From positions 1-61,605 of the forward strand of contig CABHNZ010000024.1 in NCBI GenBank assembly GCA_902167985.1: 61,605 nt of DNA. Direction: 5' to 3'. This document shows, piece by piece, positions 8,392 through 18,143 of the stretch. The notes under the pieces were generated by a model. That model ran no database searches and had not been told where the DNA came from. It worked only from the letters and a program-made list of their open reading frames with translations. A program made the translations under genes and the position numbers. Origin of the DNA: Shinella sp. UYSO24 (GTDB lineage: Bacteria > Pseudomonadota > Alphaproteobacteria > Rhizobiales > Rhizobiaceae). The number at the start of each line of letters is the position of its first letter. Position 1 is the stretch's first letter.

Positions 8392-9186
8392 GTGGATGGT
8401 TGGCTCCCGCATGTTCTGCTGACGCTTGGGTCCGGATCTCTGATCGGCTTCACCCTTGGGCTGATCGGGGGCGGCGGCTCTATCCTTGCAACACCGCTTC
8501 TCATCTACGGCGTCGGAATGCGTGACGTCCATATGGCAATCGGAACGGGTGCGCTGGCGGTTTCCGCCAATGCCTATCTGAACCTGGTCGGCCATGCCAT
8601 TCGCGGACATGTCTGGTGGCGTTGCGCCTGGATCTTCGCACTGGCAGGAGCGGTCGGCGCCTATTTCGGGTCGAGCCTCGGCAAGCTCATCAATGGCCAA
8701 AGCCTTCTGTTCATGTTCGGGCTGTTGATGATGTGCGTCAGCTTCGCTATGCGGCGATCAGGCGGTCCGTCGGATGTTACGGCGCAGTCCTTGAGTATCA
8801 GGACGCATGGAAAGACCGGCATGGTCGCGCTCTGCACCGGCCTTGGCTCCGGTTTCTTCGGGATCGGCGGCGGTTTCCTGATCGTTCCGGGCCTCTTGCT
8901 CTCCACGAGCATGCCGCTGATCAACGCGGTCGGCACCTCGCTACTGGCCGTCGGTACATTCGGCCTGACCACCGCGGCCAATTATGCCGTCTCGGGTTAT
9001 GTAGACTGGCAGACGGCAGGATATTTCATCGCGGGTGGCGTTGGTGGGGGTGTGATCGGCACGATGTCAGCAACCCGCCTCGCAAGCCACAAAAATGCGC
9101 TCTCAAGTATTTTCCGATGGGTTGTCTTCTGCGTGAGCCTTTATGTTCTCTGGCGGAGTGCGATGTCGCTGCAGCCCTCGAACTGA
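8392..9186 (+). CDS. TauE/SafE (TSUP) family sulfite/organosulfonate exporter
   Basis: 264 residues from the GTG at 8392, chosen because a G-rich ribosome site (8376-8383) precedes it and the upstream stop is only five bases away. The two TSUP repeats are seen as GFTLGLIGGGGSILATPLL near the N-terminus and SGFFGIGGGFLIVPGLLL in the second half, with about eight hydrophobic membrane segments. Family members export sulfite or sulfoacetate. Directly after a persulfide-dioxygenase-like gene, removal of toxic sulfite is the likely job. Confidence 0.85.
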   Translation: MDGWLPHVLLTLGSGSLIGFTLGLIGGGGSILATPLLIYGVGMRDVHMAIGTGALAVSANAYLNLVGHAIRGHVWWRCAWIFALAGAVGAYFGSSLGKLINGQSLLFMFGLLMMCVSFAMRRSGGPSDVTAQSLSIRTHGKTGMVALCTGLGSGFFGIGGGFLIVPGLLLSTSMPLINAVGTSLLAVGTFGLTTAANYAVSGYVDWQTAGYFIAGGVGGGVIGTMSATRLASHKNALSSIFRWVVFCVSLYVLWRSAMSLQPSN

Positions 9187-10037
9187 CCCTGCGGGACATG
9201 ATTTCGGTCAAGGCATATCGCGGTTGGAATTACCTATCTATGACCGCCCTGTTGTTGAAGCTGTGCCGCCTGCTCGGCCAGGATCTTTTGGGGACATGGC
9301 AAGATCGGATGTGCATCCGGCGATCTCCATCGCAACTCTTCAAGAGGTCGATCTGGCGATCTCACGCTCCCAAAGTCCAATCGTTTCGATCCCGCTGGCG
9401 TCGGAATGCGGCCGAACGGAGGATATTTTCCGCGGCGGCTCGCGTGATGCGGTAACGCGTTTCGCCGATCGCAGAGCGGCAGGCGTAGGCGATCTGCATA
9501 TGGTGGAAAGAGGCTATCCCTGTCGGCGACGGGGGCATCCTTCCCGGTCGAGTATAGTCAGCCGCTTCGTGGCACGAGCATCTCGGCTTGCCGGCTAATG
9601 CTCTTAATCATAAACTTTTCCGCTATGCACAGGGTCGTCATCGCCGGGCTTCTGTTTGCGGCGGCCATGATGATCGGCATTGGCGTGACCTTGTCCGTGG
9701 TGACGATCTGCTCAGTCTTTCAAAGAAGACACGGATTGAAGGCGTTTCATGCGGTGTTTGAGTTCGTTCAACAAAGCGGTCCGGCGAAACGGCGTGAGCT
9801 TACGCCATGTCTTTATCTCGTCAGGGGTGCGGCCGCATCCGAGGCACCATTGTTGCGTGGATCGAATTGGCAAATGTCAGTGCAGGGTGAGTCAAGTTTC
9901 ATGCTGTGGCTATAGGGGAGAGGGCTACGGCTCGAAAGAGGAAAGCTTGATCCGCAGGTCGGTTGCTATCGCATCATTGCATGGCTGGACTGTCGTGGAA
10001 GGGGTAACTCGATCAGATCAGTCGTGTATAAGGCTAC
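9187..10037. other. Long stretch without a recognisable intact gene
   Basis: About 850 bases. The only protein-like trace is a hydrophobic segment at about 9625-9735 (+), GLLFAAAMMIGIGVTLSVV, which recalls the last membrane helix of NicO/RcnA-type nickel-cobalt exporters, possibly a gene relic. No upstream coding part was found. The remaining open frames show no family motif. A TATAAG at about 10026-10031 is a plausible -10 element for the small RNA that follows. Confidence 0.4.
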
Positions 10038-10197
10038 TCAACGAAGCGATGCACCTCCTCCCGCAGAGCTTCGGCATTCAGGCAACCCATCCTCCTCCCA
10101 ACGGAAGCCTGATGGAGTGGCGGAACTCCTCTTCCCAGCCGCTGCTCAATCTTATTCGAAAAGCCTGCCGCGCCTTATATCGCGGCGGGCTTTTCGT
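10038..10197 (+). ncRNA. alpha-r14 (NfeR1)-like trans-acting small RNA
   Basis: Three consecutive hairpins each expose a C/U-rich anti-Shine-Dalgarno loop, followed by a Rho-independent terminator. Stem 1 is CGAAGC/GCTTCG (10042-10047/10068-10073) with CCTCCTCCC at 10054-10062. Stem 2 is TCAGGC/GCCTGA (10078-10083/10107-10112) with CCTCCTCCC at 10091-10099. Stem 3 is GAGTGGCGG/CCGCTGCTC (10115-10123/10139-10147, two wobble pairs) with the degenerate CTCCTCTTCCC at 10126-10136. From memory, this three-loop anti-SD architecture defines the alphaproteobacterial alpha-r14 family (NfeR1 of Sinorhizobium), which represses ABC transporter and other mRNAs. The 5' end is inferred from a -10-like TATAAG. 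The boundaries are approximate. Confidence 0.75.
10163..10197 (+). terminator. Rho-independent terminator of the small RNA
   Basis: GCCTGCCGCG (10163-10172) pairs with CGCGGCGGGC (10181-10190) across an 8-base loop and is followed by TTTTCGTTT. No protein gene precedes it on this strand, which supports a short non-coding transcript. Confidence 0.88.
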
Positions 10198-10435
10198 TTG
10201 GACCTCGGTTGTGGCCTGAGACAAGATCGCGCCACGAGAAGACTTATTGGGAACAGATGGATAGGCGCTAACCTGAAGCCGGAGCGTCGTTCGAACCTCA
10301 TCGATAGATTAGAAATATATCCTTGTCGCCAACAGGCATGATTACTCAATAGATGCCAGTGTTTAGAGTGCGGATATCTAACGATCTGTTCTTAATCTGT
10401 TTGCGTTAGCGGACTGGAACGGCCCTATCGTTGAA

Positions 10436-11406
10436 CTAAGCAACCAAATCGCTTTCCGGTAATGCTTCACCTCGCGAGACAGCGAGAATATTCCGGAAAA
10501 TTCGCGCGATTGTAGGTCGTGCCGTATCCGAGGCGATTGCGGCGATATGGGGCGTGACGACGAGATTGTCGATATTCTCAAGCAGCGGGCTTCGGCTTGG
10601 GAGCGGCTCCTGTTCGAAGACGTCGACGGCTGCCGCCGTGATAGTCCGGCTCTTCAAAGCCCAGATCAGGTCTTCCTCGACGACGATGCCGCCACGGGCA
10701 ACGTTGACCAGTACGGCGGTGCGCTTCATCTTTTCGAAGGCCTGCCGGTCGATCATATTCTTCGTCTGCGGCGTCAGGGGGCAGTTGAGCGAGATGAGAT
10801 CTGCTCCGGCATAGATCTCGTCGAGGCTGGCATAGGTGGCATTGAGCTCGCGTTCCCGCTCGGCCGGCAGGCGCGAACGCTGGTTGTAGAGAATGGAGCA
10901 GCCGAAACCGTTGAGGATCCGAGCGAACGCCTGACCGATGGCACCGAAACCGATAATGCCGACCGTCTTGCCGCTGATCAGAAACGTCTTGTTGGGCAGG
11001 CCGGCTGGGCCTCGCCATTCCCCGCCCTTCAGGACGGAATTGCCATGGGCAATGCCGCGCATGGCCGAAAGCGCCAGGCCGAGCGCGAACTCCGCAACCG
11101 GCACGGCATTACTGCCGGTGGTGCGGGCCACGCGGATGCCGAGGTCGCGCGCGGTGTCGATGTCGATATTGTCGACGCCGACGCCAGATTTGTGGACGAG
11201 CTTCAACCGCGTCGCAGCTTGTAGCATGCGCTTCGTGACCGCGACCTGGCCCGTGATCGCATAGTCTGCATCGGCGATCAGTCGCGTTCTGTAATCCTCA
11301 CCCTCCTCAATTCCATAGGTGAAGGTCATGCCAGGGGGGACGAAGGGAAGGAATTGGCTGACACGCTGTTCCGACGTATTGTCGAGGAGCACGATTTTTC
11401 GGGCAT
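10436..11406 (-). CDS. D-isomer specific 2-hydroxyacid dehydrogenase (NAD-dependent)
   Basis: About 323 residues. The NAD fingerprint VGIIGFGAIGQAFARI is near residue 148. The catalytic Arg is in VNVARGGIV, the Glu in VFEQEPLP and the His in VVTPHIAAI, so the triad is complete. The family reduces 2-oxoacids or oxidises D-2-hydroxyacids (phosphoglycerate dehydrogenase-like). The likely start is the ATG at 11406 (MPEK). The sequence there breaks frame at a run of five A's (minus strand) that would be six in a continuous frame; without that repair, translation could begin at the GTG at 11392. It is a lone minus-strand gene about 215 bases downstream of the monooxygenase at 11621. Confidence 0.85.
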
Positions 11407-11620
11407 AGGGGTGTCTTTCGCAATCTCAAAACTAGGCGTTCAGCAGGAAGCTCTGAAAAGGTGGTCGGAAACTCGACTGGCGGGCCGGCAGCTCTCTGTG
11501 TCGCCGCTGAACCGCTGAGGTTGAGCGATGCCCTTTCTCTGAGACAGACTGTCCAGAGCAAAGGCGTATAAGCATGTGTCTAGCACAAACGGGCCCATGG
11601 CGGGCGTAGTATCGCTCGCG

Positions 11621-13107
11621 TTATGCATTTGCCGATGTGGCTTCGCCGTCCGTGTCGGTTGGCAAACCAAGCATCAGTCGAATATGCGGAGGGAAGGCGA
11701 TCGCGGGCTTTCTAAAGCTGGCGAAGAAGTCGACAAGATTGCCCTGCTGCTCCTGAAACAGAAAACCGGTGACGGCACTTACAACGCGAGGCACTGCATA
11801 TTTCATCGCGCTGATCGATACCGCCCCGGCAAGTCCCATACTCATCGACGCCAATGCATTGTAGGCGAAGATCCGATCGATACCTGGGGCAAGGCCCGGA
11901 CTACGTTCGATGAACTGGTAATGGGCATTGAGATAGGGAAAATTGAGCCGTCCGGCGCCTTCGCTGTCCGGGGGCGTGAAGCGGTCCTTCCAGAGTGCAG
12001 CCTTGGCTGCGATCTTGCGCAGTTCGGGCCGCAGGTTCATGTCCACCGATACACCGGTTGCCGCAAATACGTGGTCGAAACGGAACGCTTTTTGCTTGTC
12101 TCGACCAGGATTTCGCCATCCTTCATGTCGATCTTGTCCCAACCCGCATTCACATGAATGAAGAAGTTCGGATAGCTCGCCGCCTTGAAGAAATGATGCT
12201 CTGCGGGGGCCTGGCGAAGACCTGAGCGAAAGCCGGCCAGATCCCATTTGATCCGATCAGGGATCTCGTGGCTGTGGTTCAGGTGGCCTGCGGTCTCGCC
12301 CTCCCGCACGATATCGATCATTGGCAGGCGCGGGCCCCGCAGACACATGTCGACACGCTCGGCGCCTGCCGTCAGAGCGGCCACGGCAACGTCGAACGCC
12401 GCCGCGCCGCTTCCTAAAATGCCGACATTCTTGCCCTTCAGCTTGGTTTCGTCGAAGATGTCGCTCGAGTGGTTATAGCGGTCGCGTGGCAGGGCGGCCG
12501 AGATGGTCTCGGGCACGCGCCATGCACCGCCACCGTCCATGCCGGTTGCCAGAACCAGGAGGCGTGCGCGGATCGCCTCGCCATCGGAGAGGCCGACGGT
12601 GACACCTTCGCAGTCGTAATCGATATCGATGACACGTGCGTCGTTGCGGATAGGAAGATCGACGACCGAGCGATACCAGTGCAGATAATCCAGCCATTCC
12701 AGCCGCGGGATCCGGCTGATCTCGTCCCAGGCCTGCCGACTGTACTTCGCCTCGTAGAAGCTCTGGATGGAGAGGCTCGGCAGCCCAAGCTCCGTTCCGG
12801 TAATATCCTTGGGCGAACGGATTTCGTAATTGCGGGCAAACGTGCCCCAGACGCCTTCCTTTCCCTGCGGACTGGCATCGAGCAGGAGAATGTTGGAGAC
12901 GCCACGTCTCTGCAGCGCGTGCCCTACAGCTAGGCCGCTTTGGCCGGCACCGATGACGATGACGTCAAGTATCTGCCTGCCAGCAAGATCGAAACGCGGC
13001 TCGACCCATGGTTTGGTCGCGTAATCCATCATCTTCAGATCGGCACGGACGCGTTCGGCAAGGTCCTCAAGTGCAGTTTTCGAAGAGGCCGCGGTTTTCA
13101 TCTTCAT
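11621..13107 (-). CDS. FAD/NAD(P)-dependent monooxygenase, full-length paralogue of the gene at 1, frame interrupted once
   Basis: 495 residues when one A is restored in the A-run near 12090 (ETSK, then AFRFDHVFAATG). It contains both Rossmann motifs, VIGAGQSGLAVGHAL (about 50-64) and VGILGSGAAAFDVAVAAL (about 210-227), as in class B flavin monooxygenases. The start is the ATG at 13107; a second ATG at 13101 sits better behind GAGGGAT and is an alternative. It faces the questin-oxidase-like gene at 13456 across a 348-base divergent region. The substrate is unknown. The paralogy with the first gene suggests two oxygenations in one pathway or two related substrates. Confidence 0.85.
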
Positions 13108-13321
13108 CCCTCAATTGCTTACTCGGTTCGGCAGAAGGGGACGCCCGGACGATGCAAGCTGCCAGTATTCCCACGTCAGGGGATCATTAGCGTGCTGCAA
13201 GTGGCGCGAGAAAGCTGCAAATTGTGTTCGAGGCGTTGCCAAACGGACAACACAAGGATGACGCCATGCAGCCGGTATTTTGGCATCGGCTTGTTGCTTC
13301 TTGCGCAACGGGTCGCTCTTT

Positions 13322-13351
13322 TTGTCTGTCAAGTAATTGATATTTTATAAT
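13322..13351 (+). promoter_or_regulatory. Candidate sigma70-type promoter for the questin oxidase-like/amidohydrolase operon
   Basis: TTGTCT (13322-13327) and TATAAT (13346-13351) are separated by 18 bases in an unusually AT-rich patch, about 105 bases ahead of the start at 13456. The rest of the 348-base divergent region shows no gene; a short palindrome TTGCGCAA lies near 13307. Confidence 0.5.
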
Positions 13352-13455
13352 AATTCAGAAGCCAGCGAGCTGCCGCTTAATTCGAGCCGGTGTTGCAATT
13401 CGGTTTTGGGGCCTTATCGTCGTTCTCATGACGCAGGCGGCAAAAGGATTACGAC

Positions 13456-14470
13456 ATGGCGATCGATGCGATCATGAAAGAGATGCCGTACTATAGTTTC
13501 GAGTTTGAAAAAACGTTCGCCAACCATGCACCCATGGTGCTTGTGGCTCTTGATCGGATCGGCGGATCGGCCGAGCGCCTGCAGGATTTCTTCGATCATT
13601 ATCGCGACTACAAACACCTGCAGCCGGTGCCGCTGTCGGTCGAGCCCATTCATGCCGGCAATTGGCAGGGGGCCTTGGGTGACAGGCAGCGGGAAGCGGA
13701 CCTCAACCTGTTTTTCCTCTCAGAGGTAAAGAGGCTCGGTGCGGACGAGGCCATCCGCCACTACCTGCCATTCCTTGCCGGCGGGGTTGGTGCAAGCGCA
13801 TTCCATGCGCTGATGCGGCTTGCCTATGGCCTTATCCGCCGGGACGCTACCGAGATCGCCCTTTCGCTGGCCTATTGGACCGCAACCTATCTTACGCTGC
13901 CACCCGCGGGTGGGGCGCGGCCGATGACCAAGGAGCCGGCGGTCGTATTGGAAACGTCGCCGCGATTGGTGCGCTGCGCGGGTTGCCGATGCATGAACTG
14001 CTGTGGCTCAACATGGCCGAGACCGGGCGCTGTGCGGAATTCGCGCCCGTCATCGATTGGCTCGACATCGACGATCGCACGATAGAGCGCATGGCCTCGG
14101 CTGCGATCGCGCTTTTCGCCGGCACGATGGACTTCTGCGCACTCCATGCGGTCACCGGCATTCATTGGATGCGTGTGGTTCTGCCCTATTGCGAGCACGC
14201 GGAGGTGATGCTGAGATCTTTCTGGCAATGTATTGCCGCGCTGATGGGCGAAATGCAATTCCCGACCCTGCCCAGCCCACAGCGCTTGAGAAATGGCGCG
14301 CTCTGCCTGTACCGTCCTGGGAAGAGATCGAGGCGGCGGCCGCTGCCTCCTATGACGAACACGATATCAGCCTCGTCTTTTCCGCCAGCCAAGAAATGAA
14401 GGTTTACGGCGACCCACTCTATCAGGTGGCTGCGGCTCGCCGTGTCGGCCTTATCGAGAACTATATCTGA
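13456..14470 (+). CDS. Questin oxidase-like (DUF4243) family protein, frame interrupted twice
   Basis: ATG 13456 behind AAAGGAT. The N-terminus NHAPMVLVALDRIGGSAERL, followed by FFDHYRDY, is typical of the questin-oxidase-like family, whose fungal members do Baeyer-Villiger-type ring opening of anthraquinones. Breaks occur in GGGG near 13915 and in CCC near 14272; with one base restored at each the gene is 338 residues and the C-terminus reads WRALPVPSWEEIE ... LYQVAAARRVGL. His-rich helices (AIRHYLPFLAGGVGASAFH) fit the family. The flavin monooxygenase lies divergently upstream and an amidohydrolase follows after two bases. Bacterial function is unproven. Confidence 0.78.
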
Positions 14471-14472
14471 GC

Positions 14473-16018
14473 ATGGTCATGGATTGCATTATTGAAGCCG
14501 GCATAATCTTTTGCGGCATGAATAAAAATGGCACGCCGAGCATCCGGCATGACGCCGCCATGCGGATACAGAACGGCAAGATTGCGCATATCGGCGCAGT
14601 CGAGGCGGTCGTCTCAGGGAATGCGCATCTGCCGCGCCATGGTGGTCCGGACTTTGTCGCCATGCCGGGCTTGGTCAATGGCCATCATCATTTCGGCCTT
14701 ACACCGCTGATGATGGGGGTGCCCTTCGCGCCATTGGAATTGTGGCTACCGCAATTCCGGCGGATGCGATCTATCGGTACCCGTCTCGACACGCTCTACT
14801 CAGCCATCGAAATGCTGGAGAGCGGTACGACGACAGTGCATCATATCGCCAGCGGGCTGATGGGGAAGCCGGACGATTGGGCCGTGGCGACCGATGGCGT
14901 CCTGCAGGCCTATCAGGATATCGGTATGCGGGCCGGTTATTCCTTCATGATCCGCGACCGTAACATCCTGACTTATGACGACGACGCCGAGGTGCTGAAA
15001 AACTTGCCGGTAGATCTGGCGGCGCGTGTCAGCGCTGGGCTTGCGGCGGCCCATGTTCCAACACGTGACTATATGGCGTTCTTCCGGGAGACCCGAGGAC
15101 GCTGGGTGGAAAAGGCTGGCGACCGGCTGCGTTTCAACCTTGCGCCCGCCAACCTTCATTGGTGCAGCGATGAGAGCCTGCAGCTGATTTTTCAGACGGC
15201 CCGCGACAACGGCGCGCAGGTACATATGCATCTTCTGGAAACACAGCGGCAGGCTGCGTTTGCCCATAATCGCTACGGCCACAGCGCTGTGGAGCATCTG
15301 GCAGCGATCGAGTGTCTGGGGCCCGAACTCACGCTCGGTCACGGCAACTGGATGAGCCGCAGCGATCTGGACCGCGTCGCGGAGTGCGGCTGTACGATCT
15401 GCCACAATGCAAGCTCCGGTCTTCGTCTGGGCAGCGGCATTGCCCCGGTCAACGAGATGCGTCGGCGGGCGATTCCGGTGGCGCTCGGTATAGATCAGTC
15501 GAATCTGGCCGACGACCGCGACATGCTGCTCGAAATGAAGCTGGCCTGGGCGCTTCACCGCGAAACCGGCATGTGGAACGATCGGCCGGACGCGCGGGGG
15601 TGTTGCAGATGGCAACGGAACACGGCGCCAAGACTGCAGGCTTCGAAAAGCTGTGCGGCCGCCTGGATCCCGGTTTTGCTGCTGACGTCGTGCTTCTCGA
15701 CCGAAAGTCGCTGGAGCGGCCCTTTGTCGACCGGCGGGTGCCTATCAGCGAAACGATTCTCCACCGCGGCCACCGAACTGCAATCGACAAGGTGTTCGTT
15801 GGTGGCGAGATAGTGGTCGAAAACGGGCGCGTCTGCCGTGTCGATCGTGACGCAATCCTTGCCGAGATTGCCGAGCGCCTTCGGCGCCCGAGAGTGAGGC
15901 GGAACGCGCCAATCGTCTGACCGTCGAGCGGCTCATGCCGTATCTGGAGGCTTATCACCGGGCGCATACGCCGGAGGATCCAGCGGCTGCCTATCGTTTC
16001 AACGCGATGAACGACTAG
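14473..16018 (+). CDS. Metal-dependent amidohydrolase (TrzA/SsnA/cytosine deaminase-like), frame interrupted twice
   Basis: Starts two bases after the previous stop. Metal-binding GLVNGHHHFG (about 67-76), HMHLLE (about 253-258), LGHGNW (about 289-294) and a GIDQSNLADDRD stretch with the catalytic Asp mark a mononuclear-zinc deaminase/chlorohydrolase-type amidohydrolase. Breaks are in GGGGG near 15597 and near 15887. Restored, the protein has 515 residues with a normal C-terminal beta domain (GRLDPGFAADVVLLD) and ends at the TAG at 16016-16018. It overlaps the convergent LysR gene by 20 bases. It probably hydrolyses or deaminates a ring or amide intermediate. Confidence 0.83.
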
Positions 16019-16978
16019 GCGCGTGCAGCTCTGGGTCGTCCGGCGTGGTCTTCGCCAGTTGGTGCATCCGTTGCTCGAAGCCTGGTAGGGCGTTGCGAAT
16101 AAAATGCAGCATGACCGAGGTCGATACATCACCGGTCTGTTGATGGTTGATGTAGACGTTGAGGCTCGCCTTGCGCTTGAGATCGATTTGCCTGACGAAG
16201 GCGAGCCGCCCGGTCTCAAGATCTGAGAGAATGCCCACCGGCGAACGCATACCGATCCCCAGTCCGGCCCTCACCAGGGTTGCGAGAACATCGGAAGCAT
16301 TGGTGTTGATGAACTGCCGCCGCTTCGACGATTTGTCGAGCCGCGAATGAAAGCCGACGACATCGTCCTTTATTTCCGTCCGTTCCACCATCAGTTCTCC
16401 GGCAAGGTCGGCCGTCCGTGACGGTTGCTTTACCGGCCAGGGCATGATCCGCATTCACGATGATCCCGAGCGGCACCCTGATAGCTGCGGCCGTCGTCAC
16501 TGAATTCTGGGCCCCGCTCCCCATCGCAAGACCGATATCGACCGCTCCGGCTTCGACGCGTGCGACGACTTCCGGTCCGGTGGTCACTTCCAGTGAGAAG
16601 GTGACACGAGCGTGCTTTTTATGAAAATCCGTCAACACGCAGGGTAAGAAGTCTTTGGCGATACCGTCCTCAGCCGCCAACCGGATATGGCCTGATTTCA
16701 GTCCTCGTAGATCATCGATCCGGCCAATGGCACGCTCCAGATCCCGCTCCATGTTTTGGCGTAGTGATACAGGATCTCGCCAGCGCTAGTCAGCTGGACG
16801 CCGTCCGCCAGCCGATCGAAAAGCTTGCACTGCAACTGGTCTTCCAGCTTGAGGATCTGCCGGTTGACAGCGGACGCGCGATATTCAGGGCATCGGCGGC
16901 CTGCCGCATCGACTTTTTCCGCACCGTTTCGGTGAAATAGCGAAGTGCGACAATGTGGACGTGCATGAAACTGAGCAT
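15999..16978 (-). CDS. LysR-family transcriptional regulator, frame interrupted three times
   Basis: The start is the ATG at 16978 behind AGGGA. The helix-turn-helix is KSMRQAADALNIA continuing, after a lost base near 16874, as SAVNRQILKLEDQLQCKLFDR. A second lost base near 16753 restores the linker (HYAKTMERDLERAI). Near 16430 the frame changes by a net one extra base or two lost bases before ADLAGELMVERTEI. The effector domain continues to the end (TNASDVLATLVRAGLGIGM). Restored length is about 326 residues, the usual size. It lies just downstream of and on the same strand as the luciferase-like monooxygenase, so it may regulate that operon. It is the most broken gene in the window and could be a real pseudogene. 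Confidence 0.72.
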
Positions 16979-17069
16979 CGTTTTCCCTGGTAACGATTGA
17001 CGCGGCCGGCGCCGGCCTTGCTGGTCTCAGAGTCAGTATCACAGCGGCCGAGCCTTGGTGAAGGACGCT

Positions 17070-18092
17070 TCAAGCCACGGCTTTGTGAAGCGTAGTCGGG
17101 TAGTGCAGGAGCGGCCTCACTTCACGCTGCAGCAGTTCTACGCTGCGATGGACGTGATGCGGCAGCAGTCTCGGGATCTGGACCATGGCATCGACCCTGT
17201 CGACGCCGGTGACGCGGATATAGTCGTTGAGCTCATTTGCGACTTCGCTGGGCGTGCCGACAATGAAGCTGATATGACGGTTCATATCGTCCCGCGATGA
17301 AATTTCGGCCGGCAGCAGTCCACGGGCGACAGCTTCCGCATGATAACCCTTGTTACCCATCAGTGAGAAATAGAGATCGGCGGCGGCGGCACTGTTTGCA
17401 AGCGCCTCTTCACGGGTCGGCGCAACGAAGAGCAGTCGCACGCCGCGGGTGCCTCCCTTGCCCCCCGATTGGCGATAGTGACGGACATAATTAGCCTGCA
17501 CGGCACCGATTTCCGCCTGGCCGACGACGAGATTGATGCCCCGGTTGGCCAGATAATCGAGTGTGGGCTTGTCGCGCGCCGCAGCCCAAAGCCGTGACGG
17601 CAGATCGCTGAGCGGCATGGGCGAAAGGCGCGGTTGGCCTTCGTCTCCCTTCAGGATGGCGATGATGTTGTCGAGAAGCCGGCGGAAGGTTGCGGCTTTC
17701 TCCTCGCCGGTGAGGTGGGAATTGCCGGCCGAACCAAGACCGACGCCGAATTCGGCGCGCCCGCCGCTCAACACATCCAGTACTGCCATTTCCTCGGCGG
17801 CACGCAAGGCGGTGGTTGTCGAAAGCACCTTGACGCCTGTCCCCAGCATGATGCGGCTGGTCTGTGCGGCCGCATGGGCAAGAAACATCTCCGAAGCGGG
17901 AATGCGTCCGTAGAACGGGTTTTCGGTCTGCACGTAGTGATGTTCGCCGATCCAGGCCGTGTCGATGCCAACGCGATCCGCGAGCTTGATCGTCTCCAGC
18001 GAGGCAGCATAGCTCTCGGCATCGGTCATGCCGGGCTCGGCCCAACCCTGATCCATGAGGCCGAGCGGCGGCAATGTGATTTTCGCTGACAT
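17070..18092 (-). CDS. Luciferase-like flavin-dependent monooxygenase (LLM class)
   Basis: 340 residues from the ATG at 18092, behind TGGAGAA; an earlier ATG at 18125 lacks a ribosome site. LLM features include the TIM-barrel start, DTAWIGEHHYVQTENPFYG, RIMLGTGVKVLSTTTALRAAEE, the segment AEFGVGLGSAGNSHLTGEE and VVGQAEIGAVQANY. Such FMNH2-dependent enzymes cleave C-S or C-N bonds or oxygenate small molecules (SsuD, YxeK, nitrilotriacetate monooxygenase). From memory it resembles the KPN_01858-type family found with ABC transporters and CMD proteins. It is the last catabolic gene of the operon encoding a sulfonate-type ABC transporter. No separate flavin reductase was seen nearby. Confidence 0.85.
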   Translation of the reverse strand: MSAKITLPPLGLMDQGWAEPGMTDAESYAASLETIKLADRVGIDTAWIGEHHYVQTENPFYGRIPASEMFLAHAAAQTSRIMLGTGVKVLSTTTALRAAEEMAVLDVLSGGRAEFGVGLGSAGNSHLTGEEKAATFRRLLDNIIAILKGDEGQPRLSPMPLSDLPSRLWAAARDKPTLDYLANRGINLVVGQAEIGAVQANYVRHYRQSGGKGGTRGVRLLFVAPTREEALANSAAAADLYFSLMGNKGYHAEAVARGLLPAEISSRDDMNRHISFIVGTPSEVANELNDYIRVTGVDRVDAMVQIPRLLPHHVHRSVELLQREVRPLLHYPTTLHKAVA

Positions 18093-18143
18093 GGGAATTC
18101 TCCAGAAGGGATTGTGGTCAGACATGGAGCGCGATTTGCGCCA

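Noticed and set aside
10021..10165. A tRNA-like structure in the 10 kb non-coding region
   Set aside because: No acceptor-stem complementarity, TPsiC sequence or CCA context; the hairpins and C-rich loops fit an anti-SD small RNA instead.
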